NCBI RefSeq assembly: GCF_021155765.1
Contig: NC_060105.1
Location: 4,588,001-4,652,000 of the forward strand
DNA: 64,000 bases
Direction: 5' to 3'
Source of the DNA: Diprion similis
Lineage: Eukaryota; Arthropoda; Insecta; Hymenoptera; Diprionidae
A program made the translations under genes and the position numbers. Under the pieces are notes generated by a model, which saw nothing but the letters and a program-made list of their open reading frames with translations, was not told the origin of the DNA and searched no databases. Of the stretch, positions 25,362-36,478 are shown one piece after another (the first letter of the stretch is position 1; every line of letters begins with the position of its first letter).

Positions 25362-27533
25362 GTGGGCGTAGCTCGAGTGTATTCGAGACTGCAGCTGCGA
25401 TTTAGCGTTAAATCAAGGGGAGGCATTAACCTGACGCAGTTTCTCTGGATCGCTATAAACAGCGAAATTTAATCAAGCCCTCGACAGAGTTTAAATTCTC
25501 TTCCCCGTGGTGTTTCGTTATAAAAGCTGCACGATATAGGCGAAAGTTAGCACTCGCAGGAGACAGGAAATAATCGTCGACACGTTGGAACGATATCGTG
25601 TCTGCTGATACGATTTCAGCCACAGAGAATTGTTCTAGCATTTATATAGCGGGAAATTCTACCCACGAGACTAACAATAAGCGTCCGCTGACTGTTTATA
25701 TCCGACTGCGAAATGAGCTCGGGGAATTACGAAAGGGTTAGAAATGCGAACTGCCACGACCACGACCTATGACTTCGTCCTGACCTCACTTAAGGCTTCA
25801 TTAGAGTTTATTTTCAACTCGCCTCGAGAGTTTGCGTGGCGCAGAAAATGCCGGACGATTTTCCGTTACTTTTTTTACTTTTCCTCCTCCTCCTCCTCCT
25901 CCTCCTCCTCCTCCACCTCCTTTTATCAAAGAACTGCGTAGGTGTACGCAATGCGGGTTAAAAATTATTCTCTCAAGAATTTTCACTATGCTCGACGCGA
26001 CGGCAGAAAACCCGAAGCTCAGGATGACTTTCCCTGAAACTCCTGAAATTCGTTACATTTTTCGACATAAATTGCCATTACCCAGACCTTAGACCTTATC
26101 CCTTAAACTTCCCTTACCTCACCTCACTTTCGTTTCATTAGGTTTTATTTCAAACTCGCACCCTGCTCGTACTTTTGTCTAAATTATAGGCTTTTAACTC
26201 CTTGCCGGAAAATTACGTCTGACTGTGTTTCCGATTTTGTACTTGAAATGACTCGAAATCTCAGGCGAATATGTGATTTATGTTAATTAAGGTAACTGTA
26301 TTCTAATACTATCTCGATATCGACGAGTATCTCGCCAACTTTCGGACAATTAACAGAGAAGTTAAATTATCCATTCGTACTCACCGGCGTTTTTATTATT
26401 ATTGTACAAATAACTCAACTTTCGATTAATAATAATATACGAATATACGATGTACAGTATGTCGAACTCGCGTGGATGTTGTACACACATTTTCTTTATC
26501 GAATAAACAGTGAATGCAAAAATAAATTACCAAGCTACGAGTAAAGAAAAACAAACTAAAAAAAAAACTCAGCTCAGCTGAAATTTCAGTGGAACTATTT
26601 CAGAAAAGGGGATCAAAAATCAAAGCCACATGTTTCGAATCTCAATTCAATCCGATGGTATCGTAACTTTTTTGCTTGACGCTGCTTAAAATCAGAAACT
26701 CTTTAGGGCTTCAGTTGCTTTGAGTTGCCATCGATTATACGGGCTCGAAGACTCTTCCACAATTTAATTTTTTAACCGCAGATTGAGGAAAAGAAACGGA
26801 AGAATTTTACGGTAACTCGTCGTACTTGTATACCTAAAACTAATTTTTACTTTCAACTGTGCAATAGCTGTTATAAATTCTGGGTAAAATATAAAATTCT
26901 ATAAATATCAATTGCCTCGCGTGAAATATTATATCTTCTGCATTAGAGGAATAAGCGTTATTTAGTAGAATAAAATTGAAAAAAAATGAAAGGCAAACAA
27001 TATGTTTACGTTCAGTATTAAAGTTTTATACTCTCGTAGCCCTTGAGGGGATGAAACAAGGATTTGAGGCCTTCCGTTTTCCGCTTTAATATCCGATCAG
27101 AGAAACGAGATTTTATCCATGTCCTCTGAGCCGACCGCATGAAAGTACCACAAGAGAGATTTCACCAGTTCCAGGTCTCGAAGAGCAGTGGATTACTCAC
27201 CTCCAAAGGGGCGTAATACGTTCAACGGCTTAGTGATGATTGACAATAGAGCAATTAACTTGTACGTAATGGGAAATAGATTCACATTCGCTACCAGGAA
27301 GATGCTTGAAAAAGACCCTTGTGCAAATAGATACTGAAATAAATATTTTACAAAGTATAACAGACATTAATCAATTCTTCAACACCATCACAAATTTTTT
27401 TCTCTATGCAGAAACTGTTGGAACTCAGAAAAAAACGACAAAGTCTGTTTTGTTCCTAACATTTCCTGAGTAGATTTCATATTACAGTTATAATAGCATC
27501 ATATTTTGTACAATTTTTTTTTTCTTTAACTGA
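25362..27533. other. Non-coding stretch before the retrotransposon
   Basis: No supported gene. A (CTC)n tract at 25882-25920 makes long artefactual poly-Pro or poly-Gly frames. Otherwise this is unremarkable AT-rich DNA. Confidence 0.5.
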
Positions 27534-27538
27534 GTAAC

Positions 27539-27941
27539 TGTTAAGATACCTAATTACTTTAAGTGTCGCACATAAGTACCAAGCTTAAGTTGAATGAAAA
27601 ATGTAAACGCGGCTTGAGGGCGCTAGCTGCTCCTGCTGCGTCTTCCGGTACAAAGAAACAGAAATCAGTCAGCTAGCAAGTATGGTGAAATTTTCAAAGA
27701 AAGTGTATCCAATATAATCCTGCATGTACTTGCTAAATCCGTCAGTAAAATTATTCCTAAATGTATGTTAAATTGTTAAGCTTCGATACAAGTATAAATA
27801 CTCCTAAGAAAGGCCCCTTTTGTACTTTTGTTATCCTCTTCAGTTCTTATTAACAATAACTCAAATAAATAAGAGATTTAAACCAGACTGAAATTCAATA
27901 TATGTATACCCACTTCCAACCAAAAAAGAAATATTACAACA
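27539..27941 (+). repeat. 5' LTR of the copia element
   Basis: 403 bp, starting TGTTAAGATACC and ending TATTACAACA. It holds a TATA-like TATAAATA (27793-27800), a likely Pol II promoter core, and an AATAAA signal (27864-27869). It matches the 3' LTR base for base. Confidence 0.97.
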
Positions 27942-27956
27942 GGTTATGGGCCCAGA
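27942..27956 (+). promoter_or_regulatory. Primer-binding site (internal initiator Met-tRNA half)
   Basis: GGTTATGGGCCCA directly follows the 5' LTR. It is complementary to the anticodon stem-loop of insect initiator Met-tRNA, which contains TGGGCCCATAACC. Drosophila copia is known to prime from a cleaved 5' half of this tRNA rather than from its CCA end, and this element has the same arrangement. Confidence 0.88.
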
Positions 27957-28024
27957 CATAACCAAGGGTATACATATGAACTGAAATAAAAGAGGATAAC
28001 AAACGTCTGGAAAACAATCGAGTC

Positions 28025-31000
28025 ATGGATACAGTCAGATCTCAACTGGAAAATCTCGCAGAGGACAGTCAGGGAGAAGTCAACTACGAGTCATGGAGGT
28101 TCAAGCTGAACCTAACCTTAAAGACGAAGGATCTTTTTCAAGTCGCAACGGGTGCTGAGGTTAAACCGCAGGGACCAGATACTGAAGCAAGCGTCAAGGC
28201 CTGGATGAAGAAAGACATTGAAGCTCAAACACTTATAGGTTTAAATGTAAGTAGCGATATAGCAAAGAAAATCTGTAACTGTACGACTGCGAGGCTGATG
28301 CTCGAAAAGTTAGAAACTCTATATGAGAAAAAGTCAGATATTACTATTGAAAACTTACAAAGGCTATTCTTTAGTTATAAGTATAATGAGAGCAAATCCG
28401 TAATTGAAAATTGCATGAAAATTCAGCAATATGCAGACAGATTAAAAGCCGGAGGCGAAGAAATTAAGGAAGGGTGGATTATATCGCGAATTCTGAATAT
28501 GTTGCCACCTAGATTATATCATTTCAGAACCTCTTGGGATTGCATGAGTAGTACAGACAAAAATCTAAACAAACTTTTTGAATTTTTGCGTCTAGAAGAA
28601 GACAGACTAAATGAAAGTAAAGGCGAAAGCCATAATTCTCGAAACGCTCTTATATCAAAACAGTCAGGAAAAGATTATAAACCGCCGAGTCAGAAAATTG
28701 AATGTTTCAAGTGTGGAAAGGCAGGTCATTTAAAGAAAGATTGTCGAGGTAGGCCATGTGAAAAGTATTTAGACTATTGTAAGAAAAACTATGGCTGTAA
28801 TATTTGTAAGAAAAAGGGTCATTTTGCAAAGGATTGTTGGAACAACAAAGAAAAGAATGAAAAGTCTGATAAAGAAGAGTCCACAAAAGGTAAAAGTGAT
28901 AGACGAGCATTTATAACAATAAGCCTATCAGCTGCAAATGTAAATCACATAAATTCTTTACCAAATTGTAGTGATTTATGGTACCAAGACTGTGCTGCGA
29001 CACAGCACATGACGTCTCATATGGAATGGATGAGTGATTATGTAAAACTCGAAAAGCCTGTAATGGTCGTGATCGGTGACGCAACCCAAATTGAAGGGAT
29101 AGGCATAGGGAATGTTAAGTTAGAAGCATTCGACGGTGAGCGTTGGTGTAAAATTGAGCTAAAGGATGTACTACACACACCAAAGATGCCTTTCAATTTA
29201 TTGTCTGTTACTAAAATATTAGATAAGGGTTACATTCAAACTGCAGATGCAAAAAACTCCTATTTCATGACTAAAAATGAAAATGAGATTGTCGCCATAG
29301 CAAATAGGGAAGGAAATTTATTCAAAATGATGTTTCGTATGGATAGGTCAGAAAGTACAAAGAGTGAGTCAGTTCGTTCAGACAGTTGTCTAGTCAGTAT
29401 TTCTATAAAGCAGTGGCACGAACGAATGGCGCACCAAAACATTAAGTATATTAAAAACGTATTAGATAAAAAGGGTATTAAATATATCAACGACTGGGAA
29501 GAGTATGTTTGCGAAGGATGTGCTTACGGGAAGCAACACAGGGTGTCTCATCCGAAAAATAGTAAAGTAGCCTCACGACCGCTGGATCTGATACACGTAG
29601 ACTTAGGTGAGATAGAAACTAGATCTTTAGGAGGAGCGAAATATTTTCTTCTTCTAAAAGATGACTTTACACATTACCGAACAGTTTATTTTCTCAAAAC
29701 CAAAGACGAGGCAGTTACAAAATTAGACATATTCCTAAAAATGGTGCAAAACCAATTTGACAGAAAAGTTAAGACTCTCAGGTCAGACAATGGCACGGAG
29801 ATTAAAAATTGTGATACCAAGAAACTATTAGACAATCTAGGAGTTCTTCATAGCAAGACTAATACATATACGCCAGAACAAAATGGTCGAATCGAACGTG
29901 AAATGCGTACAATCGTAGAGGCAGCTAGAACTGCGATACAATCGAAAGGTTTAGATGAAAATTTGTGGGCCGAAGCAATAAATTACGCAGTATTTACAAT
30001 TAATCAGACTGGTACAAGCTCACAAAAGAATAAAACACCAGCCGAACTGTGGTTTGGACGCACAATAGACATAAGTAAGCTAAGAATCTTTGGATGTGAC
30101 TGTTACGTTTTATTACCAAAGCATAAACAAACAAAAATCGGTAAAAAGTCGATAAAAGGTATATTTGTAGGTTACGATTTAGATTCACCGAGTTACAGAA
30201 TCTATGTCAAAGATAAAAATGATGTGATAAGCTCTGAAAATGTAATTTTTGATGAAAAATTTAAGTCAAATCAAAGTCTAACCGAAATGCAGATGCCTCT
30301 AAATGAAAACGAAAATGAAAATATTGAAATTGAGTCAGTAGATTCGGAATATGATACACCTGACAATGACACTTCAGATGAAAGCCAAAACTCCGAAATA
30401 GTTGAAGCTGAAAATCAAAATGAGGGTGTAAAGTTAAGAAATCGTAACGAGTTAAGAATGCCCAGAAAATTTGCCGAGTATGAGACAGGCTGGATAAATA
30501 GCGCAAACAATTGTGCAATGATAGGTGAAGTAGAAGATATATCCGTATCTGAAGCACTGAAAGATAAAAATTGGTACAAAGCAATGCAAAATGAATTCGA
30601 GTCTCTAGTCAAAATGAATACTTGGAAATTAGTAGAACTACCGAAAGATGCTAAACCATTATCCTGCCGTTGGGTTTTACGTCAAAAATCCGATGGTACA
30701 GAGAAAGCTAGATTAGTAGCGCGAGGATTTGAACAGGAAAAGGGTATAGATTATTTTGAAACGTTTAGTCCTGTTGCTCGTCATGCATCTATTCGATTGT
30801 TGCTAAGTCTTGCCGCGTCAAACAAAATGAAGCTAATGACATTCGATGTTAGAACAGCCTTCTTACACGGTGAATTAGAAGAAAATATATATATGTATCA
30901 ACCTGAAGGATTTGATGATGATTCAGGACGCGTTTGTAAGCTCATTAAGAGTCTGTATGGTCTGAAGCAATCACCTAAAAATTGGAATGAGAAAATCTCA

Positions 31001-32053
31001 TCGTACTTAAAAACATTTGGATTAGAAAATACTGAAGATGATCCGTGTGTATATTATAATAAAGACAGAACCGTCATTATGATCTTATTTGTTGATGACG
31101 GAATAATTGCTGGAAAAGATGAATCTAAACTAGTACAAATATTGAGAAAAGTGAATCAAAAGTTTGAGATCACATTTAATACTGCTACAAGCAATCGTCT
31201 GTCATATTTAGGGATGAATATTGAAGTAAATTCAAATGGCATTTTCGTAAACCAAGTCCAGTACACTGAGAAAATTATCAAAAGATTCAACCTTGAAAAC
31301 TCTAGTCCTGTATCCACACCGATGGAACGTGGTATGATAACTGACGAAGGAAAATTTGTAAACGATCAACCACTTGATAAACTAAATCCATATCGTGAAG
31401 CCATAGGTAGCTTACTTTATTTAGCTACAATTAGCCGTCCAGATATTAGCTTTGCAGTGAACTATCTTAGTAGACAGATGAGTAAACCGATGACGAGTCA
31501 TTGGAGAATGGTAAAACGTGTGTTTCAATATTTAAATGGCACAACGAATTTTGGAATCTTCTTTAACGGAGATGATAACGTAATAGCCTATACTGACTCA
31601 GATTATGGAGGAGATCCAGTGACTGGAAAGTCAACAAGTGGTGTGCTTATTTTGAGAGGAGGCCCTATTGTATGGCACACACAGAAGCAACGCCATGTAG
31701 CAAATTCTACAGCCGAGGCTGAATATCGAGCAGCAGTATCATCTATTGATGACATTTGCTGGATACGACGTTTAGGTAGCGAGCTAGGCATTACAAATCT
31801 AAATGAACCCACAACTTTATACGTTGATAACAGATCAGCTATCTGTATGTTGCAAAACACCCATGAAGGGAGAATTACAAAAGGAAAGAAACACATAGAC
31901 ATCTCACGTAAGTTCATTCAAGAACATTTAGAATCTACTATTACCTTAAAACATGTAAAGAGTAACGAACAAATAGCCGATATTTTAACAAAACCTTTAC
32001 CCTATGTAAGTTTCAAACTATTACGAAGTAAAGTAATTAAGGAGGAGTGTTAA
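28025..32053 (+). CDS. Copia-type Gag-Pol polyprotein, intact
   Basis: A single 1342-residue frame. Gag (about 1-225) is followed by two zinc knuckles, C227-x2-C230-x4-H235-x4-C240 and C258-x2-C261-x4-H266-x4-C271. The protease site is D322-C-A-A-T, not the usual D-[ST]-G. Integrase has H465/H470 and C496/C499 (zinc-binding) and catalytic D526, D588, E624 with exact D-D-35-E spacing. Reverse transcriptase has D941 and the FVDD box 1022-1025. RNase H has D1191, E1233 and D1268. The protein copies element RNA into DNA inside virus-like particles and inserts it. No stop or frameshift is seen. The last codon (Cys) and the TAA stop lie within the 3' LTR. Gag and Pol share one frame, so a Gag-only product would need splicing, as in Drosophila copia. 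Confidence 0.97.
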   Translation: MDTVRSQLENLAEDSQGEVNYESWRFKLNLTLKTKDLFQVATGAEVKPQGPDTEASVKAWMKKDIEAQTLIGLNVSSDIAKKICNCTTARLMLEKLETLYEKKSDITIENLQRLFFSYKYNESKSVIENCMKIQQYADRLKAGGEEIKEGWIISRILNMLPPRLYHFRTSWDCMSSTDKNLNKLFEFLRLEEDRLNESKGESHNSRNALISKQSGKDYKPPSQKIECFKCGKAGHLKKDCRGRPCEKYLDYCKKNYGCNICKKKGHFAKDCWNNKEKNEKSDKEESTKGKSDRRAFITISLSAANVNHINSLPNCSDLWYQDCAATQHMTSHMEWMSDYVKLEKPVMVVIGDATQIEGIGIGNVKLEAFDGERWCKIELKDVLHTPKMPFNLLSVTKILDKGYIQTADAKNSYFMTKNENEIVAIANREGNLFKMMFRMDRSESTKSESVRSDSCLVSISIKQWHERMAHQNIKYIKNVLDKKGIKYINDWEEYVCEGCAYGKQHRVSHPKNSKVASRPLDLIHVDLGEIETRSLGGAKYFLLLKDDFTHYRTVYFLKTKDEAVTKLDIFLKMVQNQFDRKVKTLRSDNGTEIKNCDTKKLLDNLGVLHSKTNTYTPEQNGRIEREMRTIVEAARTAIQSKGLDENLWAEAINYAVFTINQTGTSSQKNKTPAELWFGRTIDISKLRIFGCDCYVLLPKHKQTKIGKKSIKGIFVGYDLDSPSYRIYVKDKNDVISSENVIFDEKFKSNQSLTEMQMPLNENENENIEIESVDSEYDTPDNDTSDESQNSEIVEAENQNEGVKLRNRNELRMPRKFAEYETGWINSANNCAMIGEVEDISVSEALKDKNWYKAMQNEFESLVKMNTWKLVELPKDAKPLSCRWVLRQKSDGTEKARLVARGFEQEKGIDYFETFSPVARHASIRLLLSLAASNKMKLMTFDVRTAFLHGELEENIYMYQPEGFDDDSGRVCKLIKSLYGLKQSPKNWNEKISSYLKTFGLENTEDDPCVYYNKDRTVIMILFVDDGIIAGKDESKLVQILRKVNQKFEITFNTATSNRLSYLGMNIEVNSNGIFVNQVQYTEKIIKRFNLENSSPVSTPMERGMITDEGKFVNDQPLDKLNPYREAIGSLLYLATISRPDISFAVNYLSRQMSKPMTSHWRMVKRVFQYLNGTTNFGIFFNGDDNVIAYTDSDYGGDPVTGKSTSGVLILRGGPIVWHTQKQRHVANSTAEAEYRAAVSSIDDICWIRRLGSELGITNLNEPTTLYVDNRSAICMLQNTHEGRITKGKKHIDISRKFIQEHLESTITLKHVKSNEQIADILTKPLPYVSFKLLRSKVIKEEC
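32039..32047 (+). promoter_or_regulatory. Polypurine tract
   Basis: AAGGAGGAG lies directly before the 3' LTR. It is the expected primer for plus-strand DNA synthesis. It is also coding sequence (Lys-Glu-Glu). Confidence 0.85.
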
Positions 32054-32450
32054 GATACCTAATTACTTTAAGTGTCGCACATAAGTACCAAGCTTAAGTT
32101 GAATGAAAAATGTAAACGCGGCTTGAGGGCGCTAGCTGCTCCTGCTGCGTCTTCCGGTACAAAGAAACAGAAATCAGTCAGCTAGCAAGTATGGTGAAAT
32201 TTTCAAAGAAAGTGTATCCAATATAATCCTGCATGTACTTGCTAAATCCGTCAGTAAAATTATTCCTAAATGTATGTTAAATTGTTAAGCTTCGATACAA
32301 GTATAAATACTCCTAAGAAAGGCCCCTTTTGTACTTTTGTTATCCTCTTCAGTTCTTATTAACAATAACTCAAATAAATAAGAGATTTAAACCAGACTGA
32401 AATTCAATATATGTATACCCACTTCCAACCAAAAAAGAAATATTACAACA
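32048..32450 (+). repeat. 3' LTR of the copia element
   Basis: 403 bp, identical to the 5' LTR. Its first six bases (TGTTAA) give the final Cys codon and stop of the polyprotein. The polyadenylation signal equivalent lies at 32373-32378. Confidence 0.97.
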
Positions 32451-32455
32451 GTAAC

Positions 32456-34840
32456 CTTGATGAGGAAATTTCTCCTTTGATATACGGTTTTGAAAAATGA
32501 TTTGGAAACCGATTACACGTATAAAATGAATCAGGCATTTATTCTCAAGGAAAACCTCGTCCTCGAATAATGTATTAGTAGTAAAACAATGAATAGAACG
32601 ATAATTTTCTGAAGTATAGAGAATAACTGAAATAAGTCTGAGACAATTGTACCCGTACTAGATCGGTGAGCGTGTCGAGCCTGCTTCTGAAACAGATATG
32701 CCGTGTATTCACTGTATTCCCCGCAATCCCGTGAAAGTCTGAATAATGTGTTTCACGTAGCGGAATGTATTTCAACCGGAAATGTATTCAGACGTTGAAA
32801 ACAGCGCAGATGAGGGTACGAGAAAAGTCGGTAGATACAAGGTATTATATTATCCTCGGACGAGAGGGACATATTCACGTGAGAATTCATGAACACATAG
32901 TCCATGTCCGCTGCCTGACGAGTCTTGCGAGGTGGTTTTTCAGTTGCCCAAATTCTAAGCAAGCCAAAGGACACATCAAAGGAACGGGTCCTGGAGCAGG
33001 GGTCAGCTGTATATGTCTTCGCGAGAAAACGCGAGTTTCACGCACAGGGTTAATCGACAAAAACTAATCCAAGTCGAATACGTAATAGGATCATACCTAC
33101 GTGCGTTCTTTCTGAATTCGAGATCAAAGGACAGCCGTGCGCAATTATTATGGTGCTCCTTGCACCATCCGGTGTACAAAGAGACGAGCAGCGTGTATTG
33201 TAATCCATTTATCCCAAATTCAAGGGGGTCGAAATTCATACCCGTTAATTAATTAGTGGGTGCTGTAATTTAATGTGGCCTACAGTCGAACGGCCGGAAC
33301 TATAATATCCGGGTAGTTCCGGTCTTAATTCTAAGCGGAATTTGAACGAGCGTTAATCATCGGCGGAAAATCAACGTTCCGTTCCTCCATTGGTATAACG
33401 AGTTTCGCGATTTCTTGCGTGACACAAATTACAGCGAGGGGTCATTGAAGCGAATTTTATCGTTTCACCAGAGCGAGAAACCTGTTGCTGTGATACAAAG
33501 GGTGCGATGGTTACAAGGGGAAAGATCGTCCTGCGAATTTGGGGCATCGTGGTATTATATATATATATATTCATATACCTATACGATTGTCATGAATAAT
33601 TGGGCAAAAAAGAATCTGATGTCGCGACGAGCAGTGGCGCAGAAGCGAAAGAAGAGAAGAAAGATCGAACGGTATGATTTTTCGCGAAAAATCTCCAGAC
33701 AAATTTATACAATTTCGGTTTTTAGACTTGGGAACAATTTATTTCCAGGCAAATGTATGCATCTACCTGTAAAAAGCATACGATATACGTATATGCATAC
33801 AATAGCTGTACTATATCTCCAGCAAGTCTGGATGGAAAAAGATAGAAGTATTTGGATAGCTGCTAGCGATTTTTATTCACTTCAAAGTTTCTCTACTGCC
33901 TTCCCAGACAATTCATTATACTAACGATCCCAATTACAGCAAACTAATTATCAGTTTGCAGCGATATCAGACGATCAAGTGAAATCTGGAAAAGACAGGT
34001 TTGACCTGCAATTTAATTGTCCTTTGGTAGTTGCAGATGAAACGCAGTTGTCACGTTTTACAGCAATAAGTAACGAGTCGTCTCTCGGTGCATGCTTGGA
34101 GAAAATTTGTAATTACTCCCGTTTTATACTATCTGCGGTAAAATTAGTTGGCACACTTTTCCATAGCGACGCCACAATCCGATAAACATTAACGGCATTG
34201 CAGGGAGTTTGCGAAATTGCGCGTAACAAAGCGCAATTTCACAGATTTGAGCAATTTTCACGGAGTTTTATACCTTTTTTCATGACGATTCTATCGCCAA
34301 AGGGCTTTTTGTAAGGGAAAATCTACAGCTGAGCAATAGTCACGTATCGACCCCAAGCCCTCAACGCTTCCGCGAATCTAGGATAGCCATAAACCACGAA
34401 TCGCAAGCCCAAAACCGCAAACCACCAGCCGCACAGCTCCGTAATCCATAAGCCAAAACTCGTAAACCGAACCCTCGATCGTCGGTCGTAAACCTCAAGG
34501 CGAAGAGCAAAGGCCATAAGCCTATTTTGGAGATTTCTTTCTAGAATCACGCATATTTTCAATTGTAATCGACGGCTATAACTTGAATTCTACATTTTAT
34601 ATCCCTAAAATTTTAAGTTTTACTGGTGAATGAGGAAGATTCAACCAATTCAAGTATCAAGATTTCTTCCTTAAATCGGGAAACTACGTATTTATATTCT
34701 CCCCTCTTTCATTGGCATTGTTTAATACGGATAGAAGGGATCGATTAGTGACATATATAATAATTACCGCATTAGGATCTACTCGTTTATTCGAGAAATT
34801 TCTACCAAATTATTATTATTATTATTATTATTACTTTTAT
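32456..34840. other. Non-coding stretch between the retrotransposon and mRpL32
   Basis: No supported gene. It contains a degenerate tandem array at about 34330-34545 (separate entry) and an (ATT)n tract at about 34810-34832. The 169-codon frame at 33415-33924 is composition-driven, with a TATA-repeat section, and has no domain. Confidence 0.5.
34330..34545. repeat. Degenerate short tandem array (GGTTTACG/GGCTTATGG words)
   Basis: Read on the minus strand, the stretch is built of slipping 8-13-base words such as GGTTTACG, GGCTTATGG, GGTTTGCGG, GGTTTTGGG and GGTTTATGG. It looks like a decayed minisatellite. It gives a spurious 79-codon minus frame. Confidence 0.6.
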
Positions 34841-34841
34841 T
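34836..34841 (-). terminator. Polyadenylation signal of mRpL32
   Basis: AATAAA on the minus strand, 55 bases after the mRpL32 stop. A second AATAAA lies at 34796-34801. Confidence 0.6.
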
Positions 34842-34895
34842 TAACTTTACTTGAAGTATTTCCAGAGAACTGAAGATTTTCCATAAAATATGTAT

Positions 34896-36212
34896 CTACG
34901 CCAAATTAGTCGGCTCAATGTCTTTACTGTTGGAAGGTGTCTCTGTTGTTCGTTGAAGTAGATTTTTCTGGAACCAGCTTGGCCTCTTTCTAGGTACCTC
35001 CACGATTTGTTTGTTCTGTATACATTGCAAGAAAAACAGAAAGCGAAAAGAAAATAATGTAAGATAGTTAAATAAGCAACTTTTCAAAGTTGACATGATC
35101 CATAACATCAGTAAACGCATTTCATCGTACCTTCCAATAATCTACCATTTCGTCACTCTTTTCTCCGTCATATAAAACAATGACATCCTTCTCGACTGGT
35201 TTTAATCCTAAATCATTCACGATAGCAGTTTGCATCTCTTTTGTTTCAGCCATTACTTTGTCGTAACAGTGTCCTAAAACGTAATAGACATAGAGAGGAA
35301 AAAAATTTTGTAACAATTCGGCGAAACAATTCGTTCACCTGGCCTAATACTGTGATTCAGCATAATAATGCGAGCAGCCAAATATGTTGGAAAACAAAAC
35401 TAATTTCTCAACGAAATATATCATCTTACTCACTGCAAAGAATACCAGCTTCATGATCATGACCACATGTATTACAAGTCAAAATGTTTGTCTTCGGGGT
35501 CAACAATTTCCAAATATACTTAGGATCTCCATAGCGTCTCTTCCATCTTTTTTCAATTGTTCGCTTATGTGTGGGAACAGCCCACAGAAAACCGTTATCA
35601 ATAATATTCTCTATGGAAAATGGACTCCTTCGAGGGATCGGCTGCGGCCAGTTTTGCCCCTCGTTCAATTCGACGACACATAACGCTTCTGGAATTATTC
35701 ATGTTTTATTAATACAGATATTTCGATCGACTCCGAGCATTTTTTGAATTATGATAATCAGAGCTCTACGCCCACCAAAATAGTACGTAATATGTTATTT
35801 ACTAATTGAATGATTATATTTTTAGTTCGGTAAAACTCATGAGTTATTTCAGAATTCTAGCCAACAAACGCGCGTCACTAATAGCTTATTTATTTACAGG
35901 CATTCATTCATTAGCATATTTTATCCGAGATTTTATCACCGGCTGAATGCTCCGATATCCTTTCACGTGAAATAGAACTCTCAGGTTAAGTCGGACGCAA
36001 AGTGAGGTTGGAATATCGTTATTTCAATTTTTAGGCCTCGACACGATCCTGCTACCCTTGAGAAAATAAGTGATAGTAACTTTCGTACCTGGAGGAAATC
36101 TGCGGCTCAGAATATTCAGAATTATATTGTCAAATCTCTGCAAAGCAATCTGAACACGATTTATCAGGCCGGACGCCATCTTTCTAGTCGCAGCCATCAT
36201 TCGCGATTCCAT
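34896..36212 (-). CDS. mRpL32: Mitochondrial ribosomal protein bL32m
   Basis: Large-subunit mitoribosome protein. Four exons join in frame: 36212-36089, 35688-35434, 35273-35131, 35015-34896 (213 residues). The N-terminus (about 1-40) is rich in Arg, Ser and Leu and suits a mitochondrial presequence. The mature part starts near WAVPTHKRTIEKR (77-89), the family's AVPK-RRT-like motif. It carries a complete zinc ribbon, C113-x2-C116 and C126-x2-C129, and a C-terminal RKRPSWF block as in human MRPL32. C126 ends exon 2 and C129 is in exon 3, so the zinc site confirms the join. Every intron is GT-AG. In yeast and mouse this protein is matured by the m-AAA protease (known biology). The gene is divergent from the small gene starting at 36479, 266 bp away. 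Confidence 0.93.
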
Positions 36213-36478
36213 TCGATATTCGATACTGCTCCATACGAAAAGAAAACAACCTAGACCGATAGTTACCCTCGCGATTCGAGCTATTTTATAATTTTCGCGT
36301 CAAACGTGACTTCATAAACGAATAACGATTTATATTTAAAATACGCACGACACTTTGAGCTCTGAAATGAATCGCCCAATAGTAGAAATTAATTATGACC
36401 CGGTTATGAAACAATTTTTTCCTGCCCGTCTTCAACGCAGCGGATCATAAAAACCAACGATAACCTAAACGCGTTATA
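36213..36478. promoter_or_regulatory. Divergent promoter of mRpL32 and the 84-residue gene
   Basis: 266 bp separate the two start codons, which point away from each other. No TATA box stands out. The spacing suits a shared bidirectional promoter. This is inferred from layout. Confidence 0.5.

Larger units (their letters stand above)
27534..32455 (+). mobile_element. Complete Ty1/copia LTR retrotransposon with target-site duplication
   Basis: The element runs from 27539 to 32450 (4912 bp). It is flanked by the 5-bp duplication GTAAC (27534-27538 and 32451-32455). Both LTRs are 403 bp, start TGTTAAG, end ACAACA and are identical by eye. Between them lie a primer site matching the anticodon arm of initiator Met-tRNA, one uninterrupted gag-pol frame (28025-32053) and a purine tract. 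Domain order is gag, protease, integrase, reverse transcriptase, RNase H, with integrase before RT as in copia (Pseudoviridae-type) elements. Identical LTRs and an unbroken frame show a recent insertion, and the copy may still be able to move. Confidence 0.97.

Noticed and set aside
30261..30584. Minus frames inside the retrotransposon
   Set aside because: They are shadows of the gag-pol frame on the other strand.
33415..33924. 169-codon plus frame
   Set aside because: It includes a translated (TA)n tract (YIYIYS) and no recognisable domain; codon content looks random.
34330..34545. Telomere-like repeat
   Set aside because: The insect telomere unit TTAGG is not repeated here; the words vary in length and sequence.
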